Assembly (NCBI GenBank): GCA_045595845.1
Contig: JAZOBF010000035.1
Location: 1-9,836, forward strand
Length of the DNA stretch: 9,836 bases
Reading direction: 5' to 3'
DNA from: RGIG3009 sp045595845
Lineage (GTDB): Bacteria > Bacillota > Clostridia > Oscillospirales > Acutalibacteraceae
Each line of letters begins with the position of its first letter. Within the stretch, counting starts at the first letter, position 1. Under the pieces are notes generated by a model. The model worked only from the letters and a program-made list of their open reading frames with translations, did no database searches and was not told where the DNA came from. Both the position numbers and the translations under genes were made by a program. This document shows, piece by piece, positions 1 through 5,960 of the stretch.

Positions 1-12
1 TAGGGGTGTTGT

Positions 13-60
13 GAGAGTGGCGTGGAGAGTGGTGTTGAGAGCGGCGTGGAGATTAGAGGA
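13..60 (+). repeat. 12-bp tandem repeat, three units plus a partial fourth
   Basis: Units GAGAGTGGCGTG (13-24), GAGAGTGGTGTT (25-36) and GAGAGCGGCGTG (37-48) are followed by GAGATTAGAGGA (49-60), which shares the GAGA start. The related block at 284-319 holds only one such unit (296-307) between the same flanks, TAGGGGTGTTGT before and GAGATTAGAGGA after. The two blocks therefore differ by exactly two units, which is what slippage at a short tandem repeat would produce. Confidence 0.7.
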
Positions 61-122
61 AGCGGTCTACCGTAGGGTAGACCTGTTCACACAAGCGTGG
101 CAGAAACAAATCGAAATGAAAA
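60..122 (+). repeat. Hairpin repeat unit, copy A
   Basis: This is the first of three related ~60 bp units. It opens with AAGC and the perfect inverted repeat GGTCTACC (64-71), loop GTAG (72-75), GGTAGACC (76-83). It continues with TGTTCACAC, a GTGGC block and an AATCGAAATG block. Compared with copy C by eye, 54 of 63 bases match. Four of the nine differences lie in the hairpin and all preserve pairing, because two adjacent base pairs are exchanged together (67/80 and 68/79). Confidence 0.85.
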
Positions 123-180
123 AGCGGTTCACCGTAGGGTGAACCTGTTCACACGGGTGTGGCGGGGACGAATCGAAATG
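122..180 (+). repeat. Hairpin repeat unit, copy B
   Basis: The second unit directly abuts copy A with a 62 bp period. Its inverted repeat is GGTTCACC (126-133), loop GTAG (134-137), GGTGAACC (138-145), followed by TGTTCACAC and a diverged GTGGC and AATCGAAATG tail. The hairpin is identical to that of copy C, while the tail has diverged more. It lacks the G-rich TAGGGGTGTT preface found before copies A and C. Confidence 0.85.
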
Positions 181-283
181 CTCGACGCAAGGTGTGGTTC
201 ACCGTGCACAGCGACCAAAACCTCTCTATCTGCGCGCTCTACTTTCGGTGGAGCGGACAGAATAAAAGTGCGAGAAATTAGAG

Positions 284-382
284 TAGGGGTGTTGTGAGAG
301 CGGTGTAGAGATTAGAGGAAGCGGTTCACCGTAGGGTGAACCTGTTCACACGGTCGTGGCAGAAACCAATCGAAAGGAAAAG
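284..382 (+). repeat. Hairpin repeat unit, copy C, with its G-rich preface
   Basis: The preface TAGGGGTGTTGT (284-295), one 12 bp unit and GAGATTAGAGGA repeat the start of the window. The hairpin GGTTCACC (323-330), loop GTAG, GGTGAACC (335-342) follows, then TGTTCACAC, GTGGC and AATCGAAAGG. The end of this copy runs straight into the small-terminase ribosome binding site, so any structure or bound protein here would sit about 40 bases from that site. It could mark the packaging start or control translation. Neither is shown by the sequence alone. Confidence 0.85.
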
Positions 383-386
383 GAGG
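380..386 (+). promoter_or_regulatory. Ribosome binding site deciding the small-terminase GTG start
   Basis: AAGGAGG lies six bases before GTG at 393. The ATG at 391 is out of frame and is followed immediately by TGA, so it cannot be the start. An in-frame GTG at 336 would add 19 residues translated from repeat copy C and has no such site in front of it. Confidence 0.8.
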
Positions 387-392
387 GCCGAT

Positions 393-752
393 GTGAAGCA
401 ATTGGGGAAATTAGCCGATATTACGGCGACGATTGAGGCGTGTCGGTGCCGCTGTGAAGCAGACGGCTCGCCGTTTCACGCGGATGCGTTGGCGGCGGCG
501 TTGGGTATTCCGTACGAAACGGTGGTGGCGTATGCGTCGGGAAAAGGCGAAACGGCGCGTATCCTCAATGCGGCGTTGCAGGAATGTACCGCGTCGGTCA
601 TCAGTCACGCGCTCATGGCGGACCCGAAAAGCCATGGACTGTGGATGTTCTATCTCCGCAATCGTGCGGGTTTTGCCGATAAAGGCGAGGCGCGCGCGGG
701 ACAGACGGCAACGGAACCGGTACGGTTTATCGGCGAGGAGCGAATCGAATGA
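393..752 (+). CDS. terS: Terminase small subunit
   Basis: This 119-residue protein is the likely DNA-recognition subunit of the packaging motor. It would bind the packaging site and hand the DNA to the large subunit. Residues ~11-52 look like a helix-turn-helix DNA-binding region (FHADALAAALGIPYETVVAY within it). The C-terminal part has GLWMFYLRNRAGFADK (82-97), a pattern typical of small terminases from Firmicutes phages, where the C-terminal segment contacts the portal or large subunit. The start is GTG at 393, chosen by the strong site at 380-386. The stop overlaps the large-subunit start as ATGA, indicating coupled translation. The length fits the family. The subunit role rests on these patterns and on its place directly before terL. 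The exact DNA target is not known, but the repeats just upstream are obvious candidates. Confidence 0.85.
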   Translation: MKQLGKLADITATIEACRCRCEADGSPFHADALAAALGIPYETVVAYASGKGETARILNAALQECTASVISHALMADPKSHGLWMFYLRNRAGFADKGEARAGQTATEPVRFIGEERIE

Positions 753-2041
753 CGGTGGACTTACAAGCAATCGTCGGTGGGGGATACGGTGCGTTTTGGC
801 GATGTCGGTCGCGGTATCGCGTCCTCAAAGGCGGGAAAGCGTCTAAAAAATCCACCACCGCCGCGCTGAATTTTCTGGTACGGTTGATGCGGCATCCCGA
901 TGCCAATTTACTGGTTATTCGCCGTATCATGGATACGCATCGAAGCAGTACCTTTGCCCAGTTGCAGTGGGCGGCGGCCAGACTCGGTGTGGCGCATTTA
1001 TGGAAAGCGACGCAAAGTCCGATGGAAATGACCTATCTGCCGACGGGACAAAAGATTTTATTTCGCGGGTTTGACGATGTGTATAAGATTGCGTCCACTA
1101 CCGTTACGCACGGGTATTTGTGCTGGGTATGGGTGGAGGAAGCGTTCGAGATTGAGAGTGAAGAGGCATTTGATACCTTTGACTTGTCGGTACCGCGCGG
1201 CGAAGTGCCGCCGCCGCTTTTCAAACAAACCACCTTGACATTTAACCCGTGGAGCGAGCATCACTGGCTCAAGGCGCGGTTTTTTGATAAGACCGCCGAA
1301 AATGTGACCACCTTTACCACCGATTATCGGTGTAACGAGTTTTTGGATGATGCCGACCGTGCCGTGTTTGAACGCATGAAACGCGATAATCCCCGTCGGT
1401 TTGCGGTAGCGGGGCGAGGCGAGTGGGGGATTGCGGACGGACTGATTTACGAGAACTGGGGCATTGCGGATTTCGACATCGACCGTCTGCCTGAATCGTG
1501 GAAATATCGGCGGGTGTACGGACTGGATTACGGCTATTCCAACGACCCGACCGCCTTTATTGCGGCGGCAGTCAATCCCGTTGACCGCGTGCTGTATGTG
1601 TTTGATGAGTTCAAATGCTGCGGACTGTTAAACAGCGATATTGCGGCGCGGCTTTGCCGCATGGGATACGACGGCGAGCGGATTCGTGCGGACTCGGCAG
1701 AACCGAAATCCAATGAGGAACTGAAGAGGGCGGGCATCTACCGTATTACCCCCGCAAACAAGGGCGCGGGGTCGCTGTTACACGGTATTGCGCGGTTACA
1801 GGAATACCGCATGTTGGTACATCCCCGATGTAAGGAAACGGTGGCGGAACTATCATCCTATGCATGGGAAAAGACACCCGCGGGCATCATCAACCGCCCG
1901 CGCGGCGGTGCGGACCACCTGATGGACGCGCTGCGATACGCCATGGAAGATATTACGCATTTCCGTCCCGCCCCGCCCGCACCCGAGAGGGTGACCGAGG
2001 GGACGGTATTGGCGGGGGAACTCAAACGAGGCTGGTTATAA
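749..2041 (+). CDS. terL: Terminase large subunit (ATPase-nuclease)
   Basis: This 430-residue motor protein pumps DNA through the portal and cuts the concatemer, and belongs to the PBSX/SPP1-like Terminase_3 type. The N-terminal ATPase has a P-loop variant GGKASKKST (28-36, likely catalytic K34), a Walker B strand CWVWVEEA (125-132, acidic E130/E131), and a coupling-type motif TTLTFNPWS (161-169). The C-terminal RNase H-fold nuclease shows three acidic sites: D260 in GLDYGYSNDPTAF, D315 in RADSAEPKS, and D389/D393 in GADHLMDALRYAME. All are intact, so the enzyme looks functional. The P-loop departs from the classical GxxGxGKS form, as is common in terminases, where it is usually written GGRGSGKS. 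The start ATG at 749 overlaps the terS stop. Length is normal for the family. Confidence 0.95.
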   Translation: MTVDLQAIVGGGYGAFWRCRSRYRVLKGGKASKKSTTAALNFLVRLMRHPDANLLVIRRIMDTHRSSTFAQLQWAAARLGVAHLWKATQSPMEMTYLPTGQKILFRGFDDVYKIASTTVTHGYLCWVWVEEAFEIESEEAFDTFDLSVPRGEVPPPLFKQTTLTFNPWSEHHWLKARFFDKTAENVTTFTTDYRCNEFLDDADRAVFERMKRDNPRRFAVAGRGEWGIADGLIYENWGIADFDIDRLPESWKYRRVYGLDYGYSNDPTAFIAAAVNPVDRVLYVFDEFKCCGLLNSDIAARLCRMGYDGERIRADSAEPKSNEELKRAGIYRITPANKGAGSLLHGIARLQEYRMLVHPRCKETVAELSSYAWEKTPAGIINRPRGGADHLMDALRYAMEDITHFRPAPPAPERVTEGTVLAGELKRGWL

Positions 2042-2071
2042 GCCATCACAAGAATGACAGGAGGAATTGGT

Positions 2072-2236
2072 ATGCAGGCAGTGATTGGGTTTGTGTTGGG
2101 AATCGTGACGGTGATTTTACTCAAGGAATATCCGTCGTGTAAACCCGTCAAACGGCGAAAACGCAATGAGGAGCAGCAACGGTTACAGCGAGAATATGAG
2201 AATTTTTTGAGCTATGACGGAGAGGAGCAGAGGTAA
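2072..2236 (+). CDS. Small single-pass membrane protein, function unknown
   Basis: This 54-residue protein starts at ATG 2072 behind AGGAGG (2059-2064). An earlier in-frame ATG at 2054 would place that site inside the gene. Residues ~2-22 form a hydrophobic helix (AVIGFVLGIVTVILL) followed by a basic run (KPVKRRKR) and a charged, probably helical tail rich in E, Q and R. The positive-inside rule suggests a short external N-terminus and a cytoplasmic tail. It lies between terL and the scaffold gene, with its stop three bases before the next start, so it is expressed with the head genes. I do not recognise the family. It could anchor assembly to the membrane, act in lysis or superinfection, or be a minor virion protein. 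The context does not choose between these. Confidence 0.65.
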   Translation: MQAVIGFVLGIVTVILLKEYPSCKPVKRRKRNEEQQRLQREYENFLSYDGEEQR

Positions 2237-2239
2237 CAG

Positions 2240-2860
2240 ATGGAAAACACAGGTCTCACAGCGGCCACCATGCCGCTTGAAGATACGGGCGATACGGCGA
2301 GTACTCCCCCCGAAAACGAGGGGCATTTGTCAGATGCAGGAGACACTGAGCCGTCCGCGGACGGCTTGCAGAACCCCGCGTTTTGCCTGTCGGTCAAATT
2401 CAACAAGCAGGACTACCAACTGAACTTGGAGGAAGCGACCGCTTACGCACAAAAGGGCATGAAGTTCGATACCGTTGAACCGATGCTCGACAAACTCAAA
2501 ACATTGGCACAAAGCCACGGGCTCGGCGTACGCGAGTTGGTGGACAGCTTGTGCGACGGGACACAAACGGTCAGCACCGAAGAACGATTGGCAGAGGAAT
2601 TCTGCCGATTGCGCGACGAATGTCCCGACATCACCGCGTTTGACGCGGTTCCCGAATCGGTTGTCCGGACGGCACTCGATGAGGGTATTCCATTGCTTGA
2701 CGCGTATTTGCGGTACGAACATCGCGAACGCGTGAAAGTGCAAACGGCGGCGGATGCCGCCCGTAAAGCGGGCGACGCGTCGGCGGGGGCACAACGCAGT
2801 CAACTCACCCCCACACCCGATCCCGCCATTGAGGCGATGCTTTCCGGTGTGAGAGGGTAA
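2240..2860 (+). CDS. Capsid scaffolding-like protein
   Basis: This 206-residue acidic protein precedes the capsid gene directly. Residues 1-45 are low in hydrophobics and rich in T, E, D, G and P, so probably disordered. Residues 52-77 contain VKFNKQDYQLNLEEATAYAQ and KGMKFD, a pattern seen in scaffold proteins of Firmicutes phages. Residues ~78-180 are predicted helical with charged repeats. A flexible S/T/P segment leads to a short C-terminal helix, DPAIEAMLSGVRG (194-206). A C-terminal helix is the coat-binding element in several known scaffolds. The role is to guide capsid protein into a procapsid and then leave. No separate protease gene is seen, so removal by exit rather than cleavage is plausible (inference). 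The assignment rests on composition, motif and position. Confidence 0.75.
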   Translation: MENTGLTAATMPLEDTGDTASTPPENEGHLSDAGDTEPSADGLQNPAFCLSVKFNKQDYQLNLEEATAYAQKGMKFDTVEPMLDKLKTLAQSHGLGVRELVDSLCDGTQTVSTEERLAEEFCRLRDECPDITAFDAVPESVVRTALDEGIPLLDAYLRYEHRERVKVQTAADAARKAGDASAGAQRSQLTPTPDPAIEAMLSGVRG

Positions 2861-2862
2861 AA

Positions 2863-2881
2863 GCGGCGGCAATGCCGCCGC
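2863..2881 (+). promoter_or_regulatory. GC-rich hairpin before the capsid gene
   Basis: GCGGCGGC (2863-2870), loop AAT, GCCGCCGC (2874-2881) is a perfect 8 bp stem between the scaffold stop and the capsid ribosome binding site. No T-run follows, so it is not a standard terminator. It could mark mRNA processing or protect the 5' end of a capsid message (inference). Confidence 0.55.
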
Positions 2882-2908
2882 AATGAAAAATGAAGGAGAG
2901 AGATTATA

Positions 2909-3850
2909 ATGGCGATTAACACTTTGGAATTCTGTGAAAAACTGACGGGTGAACTGGATAAGTTGTTCGTCCAAGGCCCTGTCACCGGTTTCTTTACCGA
3001 CAATGTGCTGCGCTCCAAATTTGTGGGCGCAAAGACGGTGTTACTCCCCGAAATGGAACTTTCGGGACTGGGTGACTACGACCGTGATACCGGTTTTATC
3101 AAAGGTACGGTAACGGTGAGCAATCAACCGTACACCCTCAAAATGGACCGTGCCCGTTCTTTCCAGCTCGACCGTGAGGACGAGGACGAAACGGGTATTG
3201 CCAACCTTGCCGGTCAGGTACTCGGCGAATTCGTGCGCACCCGCGTGGTGCCCGAAGTCGACGCTTACTGCCTGTCCAAATTGGCAGGTCTTGCCGTCAC
3301 CAAAGGCCACACCGTATCCGGTTCGCCCGAAACGGAAGCGTTTAAAATGTTCAACGAGGCGTGTGCCGCCGTACAAAACGAGGTCGGCTTTGACGAACCG
3401 CTCGTCTGCTTCGTCAACCCCTCCGTGTGGGCTGCCATCCAGAACTCGCCCGAATTGTCCCGTCACATCAGCGTGACCGAGTTTAAGAAAGGCGATGTGT
3501 ACTACGAGGTGAAAACCATCAACGGTATCCCGCTGTTCCCGGTTGCCGACAACCGCATGAAGAGCGCTTACACTTTCTACGATGGTTCCACCGTCAGCAA
3601 AGACGAGGATGGCGAGATTATCCGCGACGAAACCGCGGGCGGGTTTGCACCTGCCGAGAATGCGCAGTCCATCGGCTTGCTCATTCTGCCCAAGAAAGCG
3701 GCAAGCTTGGTCAAAAAGACCGAGCGCGTGCGCACCTTTGATCCGTCCCAGAACCAGGCGGCGGATGCGTACAAGTTCGATTACCGCACCTATTACGATT
3801 TAATCGTCAAAAACAGTGCGGCGGATTCCGTTTACGCGTATGTGTATTAA
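2909..3850 (+). CDS. Major capsid protein (HK97-fold type)
   Basis: This 313-residue shell-forming protein starts at ATG 2909 with AAGGAG at 2893-2898. The regions fit an HK97-like fold in order: an N-terminal arm (1-40); an extended-loop-like segment with GLGDYDRDTGFIKGTVTV (53-70) and a strand containing YTLKMDRARSFQLDRED; a long spine-type helix (96-127, within it QVLGEFVRTRVVPEVDAY); and an A-domain-like region with LVCFVNPSVWAAI (155-167) and VKTINGIPLFPV (191-202). The C-terminal segment has VRTFDPSQNQAADAYKF (274-290) and a YDLIVKNSAADSVYAYV ending. That ending is common in Clostridial phage capsid proteins of this size. The scaffold gene precedes it and the portal gene follows. There is no sign of an N-terminal delta domain or cleavage site, in keeping with a separate scaffold. 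Confidence 0.9.
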   Translation: MAINTLEFCEKLTGELDKLFVQGPVTGFFTDNVLRSKFVGAKTVLLPEMELSGLGDYDRDTGFIKGTVTVSNQPYTLKMDRARSFQLDREDEDETGIANLAGQVLGEFVRTRVVPEVDAYCLSKLAGLAVTKGHTVSGSPETEAFKMFNEACAAVQNEVGFDEPLVCFVNPSVWAAIQNSPELSRHISVTEFKKGDVYYEVKTINGIPLFPVADNRMKSAYTFYDGSTVSKDEDGEIIRDETAGGFAPAENAQSIGLLILPKKAASLVKKTERVRTFDPSQNQAADAYKFDYRTYYDLIVKNSAADSVYAYVY

Positions 3851-3861
3851 GCGTTGAAGCT

Positions 3862-3899
3862 GTACCGAAAGGGGCGAGCGTTGCTCGCCCCTACGGTGC
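3862..3899 (+). promoter_or_regulatory. Strong hairpin after the capsid gene, possible processing element or dispersed palindrome
   Basis: AGGGGCGAGC (3870-3879), loop GTT, GCTCGCCCCT (3883-3892) is a perfect 10 bp stem. It extends outward after a small AA/A internal loop by GTACCG (3862-3867) with CGGTGC (3894-3899), one pair being G-U. No T-run follows and the next gene continues the operon, so a full terminator is unlikely. It may block 3' decay of a capsid transcript or partly attenuate downstream expression. It also resembles REP-like intergenic palindromes of bacterial chromosomes. Confidence 0.6.
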
Positions 3900-3936
3900 T
3901 ACCTTGTTGCCAACAACATACAAAGGAGAGGCGTGT

Positions 3937-5586
3937 ATGCAGACAGAGCGTGTATGGCACGATCCCGAGCGGGTATTTTCCGAATACCGTGCGGGCGTGC
4001 GCTATAAAAGCGGTATCGGCGAGAAAGGCCTATACCGTCAAAACGAAATCAATCGCCGCTTTTTCGGCGGCGACCAATGGCACGGCGCGCGTTGCGGCGG
4101 CGAGCGTCCGCTGGTGCGGCATAACATTATCCGCCGTATCGGCGACTATAAGATGGCGGCGGTGGGCGCGAGTCCCGTGGCGGTGAGCTTTTCCGCTGAC
4201 GGTGTGGCGGATACGCTCGCCTTGCGGGAGCGCACCTATCATAACAAATGTTTGGCGGCGGCGGGAACGGTGCCCGCGCTCTCGTTTGACGAGGAAATCG
4301 GGCTTGTTACCAATGCCATGTCGCATTATTTTGAAGTCACCGCCGAACGCGTGGGCTTTGAGGAACTTCGTATGCAGGTCTTGCGCGGCGCCTACACCAC
4401 GGGCACCGGCATTTTATATACCTACTGGGATGAGGGTATCCGTACGGGACAGTACGCCGACGAGGCGCGCACGGCTCCCATTGTGGGGGATATTGCGTGC
4501 GAGGTACTGGATGTCGAAAATGTGTATTTCGGCGATCCGACGGTGGAAGATATCCAAAAGCAACCGTTTATCGTCATTGCGGCGCGCCGCACGGTCTCGG
4601 AACTTCGCCGTATGGCCAAACGGTACGGGTGTTCCAAGGATGAACTGGCGTCTATCCGCCCCGACCGCGACGAGTTTACCCCCGCGGGTGAACCCGAGGG
4701 CGAGGGTAAAGCGCTTTTGCTGACGAAATTCTATAAGCAATACGATGAGAACGGCGAAGCGCATCTGTACGGCGTACAGGTGTGCCGCGGCGTGACCATC
4801 CGTCCCGTGTGGGAGATGGGCGTACGGTTGTACCCCTTGTGCATGTTTCGCTGGGATACGCTGCCCGATTGCATATACGGGCAAAGCGAGGTAACGCATC
4901 TTATCCCCAATCAAATTGCCATCAACCGCATGCTGACGGCGTCGGTATGGTCGATGATGATGCAGGGATTGCCCACCTTGCTTGTCAACGGTGATGTGGT
5001 GCAACAACCCGTGACGAATGACCCCGGACAGGTGATTCGCGTGTTCGGAAGCGGGGACGATGTGCGCAGTGCCCTGACCTATGTCGATCCGCCGCAGTTT
5101 TCAAACGCGTTGTCGGCGGAGATTGAGTCCATGATTCAAAATACGCTGGCGCAAAGCGGAGCGAACGCCGTGTCGCTCGGCGATGTGACACCGCACAATA
5201 CCTCCGCCATCGTGGCGGTCAGAGAAGCCGCGATGATGCCGCTTCAGACCGTCCAGACACGCTTTTACGCGTTCTGTGAGCAGGTTGCGCGGTTGTGGGC
5301 GGAGTTTTGGGTGTCCTCCTACGGCAACCGCTCGCTAAAGGTCAGCGATGAACTCGGTACCTGGTATCTGCCCTTTGACGGGGCGCGTTACCGCGATTTG
5401 ATGCTTCGCGTGAAAGTGGATGTCGGTGCGGCAACCCTGTGGAGTGAAAGCCAGTCCATCGTGACGCTCGATAATCTCTTTGACCGCGGTGTTATCACCG
5501 CCGAGCAGTACTTAAAACGATTGCCGAGCGGTATCGTCCCCGATGTGGACGGACTGCTCCGCGAGATGGGGGGCGGCAATCTATGA
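3937..5586 (+). CDS. Portal protein
   Basis: This 549-residue protein would form the dodecameric ring at one capsid vertex through which DNA is packaged and ejected, and to which terminase and connector dock. ATG 3937 follows AAAGGAG (3922-3928) at a good distance. An in-frame TTG at 3904 would put that site inside the gene. Recognisable parts are RRFFGGDQW (40-48), typical of portal N-termini; YGQSEVTHLIPNQIAIN (314-330) followed by a Met-rich helix (to ~343), matching the stem/clip-flanking helix region of P22-like portals; HNTSAIVAVREAAMMP (410-425); and a C-terminal LDNLFDRGVITAEQYLKRLP (511-530). Its length is normal for the family. It lies after the capsid gene, whereas most phages have portal before scaffold and capsid. 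Its stop overlaps the next start as ATGA. Confidence 0.9.
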   Translation: MQTERVWHDPERVFSEYRAGVRYKSGIGEKGLYRQNEINRRFFGGDQWHGARCGGERPLVRHNIIRRIGDYKMAAVGASPVAVSFSADGVADTLALRERTYHNKCLAAAGTVPALSFDEEIGLVTNAMSHYFEVTAERVGFEELRMQVLRGAYTTGTGILYTYWDEGIRTGQYADEARTAPIVGDIACEVLDVENVYFGDPTVEDIQKQPFIVIAARRTVSELRRMAKRYGCSKDELASIRPDRDEFTPAGEPEGEGKALLLTKFYKQYDENGEAHLYGVQVCRGVTIRPVWEMGVRLYPLCMFRWDTLPDCIYGQSEVTHLIPNQIAINRMLTASVWSMMMQGLPTLLVNGDVVQQPVTNDPGQVIRVFGSGDDVRSALTYVDPPQFSNALSAEIESMIQNTLAQSGANAVSLGDVTPHNTSAIVAVREAAMMPLQTVQTRFYAFCEQVARLWAEFWVSSYGNRSLKVSDELGTWYLPFDGARYRDLMLRVKVDVGAATLWSESQSIVTLDNLFDRGVITAEQYLKRLPSGIVPDVDGLLREMGGGNL

Positions 5587-5960
5587 CGGGACAAGAGGTG
5601 TTTCGGCAGGCGATTCGCCTGCTGGGGTATACCGACACGCTCGGTGACCCAGACAGCGTGCAGAATACGGAATTGTATAAACGCGGGTTATCGGTGATTA
5701 ACCAGCTGGTATGCGATTTATCGCTGTCCGAGTGCGGCAGCATGGCAGAACCGATGCGCTCGCTCAACGAAGTGTTACCGCTTACCGAGCGTACCGCGCG
5801 GGATATTCTGCCGTACGGTGTGGCGATGATGCTTGCCGCGGCGGCGGGTGACGGCGATAACCAGCGGTTGTATGCGTCGCTGTACGACCAAAAACGGGTA
5901 TCGGTGCGAAGCGGATACGAGCGGATAACCGATACGCTGCCGCGGGGGTGTGACCGGTGA
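5583..5960 (+). CDS. Head-tail connector (adaptor) protein
   Basis: This 125-residue, mostly helical protein is encoded immediately after the portal gene and translationally coupled to it. Helices at the N-terminus (EVFRQAIRLLGY) and middle (KRGLSVINQLVCDLSL) are followed by LPYGVAMMLAAAAGDGDNQR and LYASLYDQKR (76-105). That LPYG-helix-GDGDNQ pattern is characteristic of small adaptor proteins next to portals in Firmicutes phages. Its likely job is to form the ring under the portal that seals packaged DNA and receives the tail. The C-terminus is short and basic-polar. The assignment depends on the motif plus position, and the structural subclass (gp6-like or gp4-like) cannot be told by eye. 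Confidence 0.8.
   Translation: MTGQEVFRQAIRLLGYTDTLGDPDSVQNTELYKRGLSVINQLVCDLSLSECGSMAEPMRSLNEVLPLTERTARDILPYGVAMMLAAAAGDGDNQRLYASLYDQKRVSVRSGYERITDTLPRGCDR

Larger units (their letters stand above)
1..392. other. Non-coding repeat-rich leader upstream of the terminase genes
   Basis: This is the only stretch over 300 bases without a supported gene. It holds three copies of a ~60 bp hairpin-bearing unit, a short 12 bp tandem repeat, a partial extra half-site near 196-206, and the ribosome binding site of the small terminase gene. The first ~62 bases of the + strand are strongly G-rich and almost free of C. A possible reading frame from a GTG at 97 to 297 only reads through the repeats and has no ribosome binding site. 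I see no convincing sigma-A promoter. The position directly before the terminase small subunit is where many phages carry their packaging initiation site (pac or cos) or a late promoter or regulatory leader. That role is inference. Confidence 0.7.

Noticed and set aside
97..297. Possible 66-residue gene on the + strand in the leader
   Set aside because: It begins with GTG without a ribosome binding site, reads through hairpin repeats A and B, and has no recognisable protein features.
60..382. CRISPR array
   Set aside because: Only three units with spacings of 62 and 197 bases, similarity covering nearly the whole unit rather than short repeats with unique spacers, and no cas genes nearby.
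336..392. Upstream GTG start giving a longer small terminase
   Set aside because: The extra 19 residues are translated repeat copy C, and a strong AAGGAGG (380-386) is correctly placed for GTG 393 instead.
2905..2910. TATAAT as a -10 promoter box before the capsid gene
   Set aside because: It overlaps the ATG start codon, and no -35 box is present at the right distance (AATGAA there). It is part of the translation initiation region.
2330..2974. 214-residue open frame on the - strand
   Set aside because: It lies antisense to the scaffold and capsid genes, crosses the intergenic hairpin, and has no recognisable motif.
3862..3899. Intrinsic terminator after the capsid gene
   Set aside because: The stem is strong, but no T-run follows and the portal gene needs transcription through it.
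3904..3916. Small palindrome TTGTTGCCAACAA as a translational operator for the portal gene
   Set aside because: The arms are short and mostly A-T pairs, so it would be weak. It lies before rather than over the ribosome binding site, and chance is an adequate explanation.
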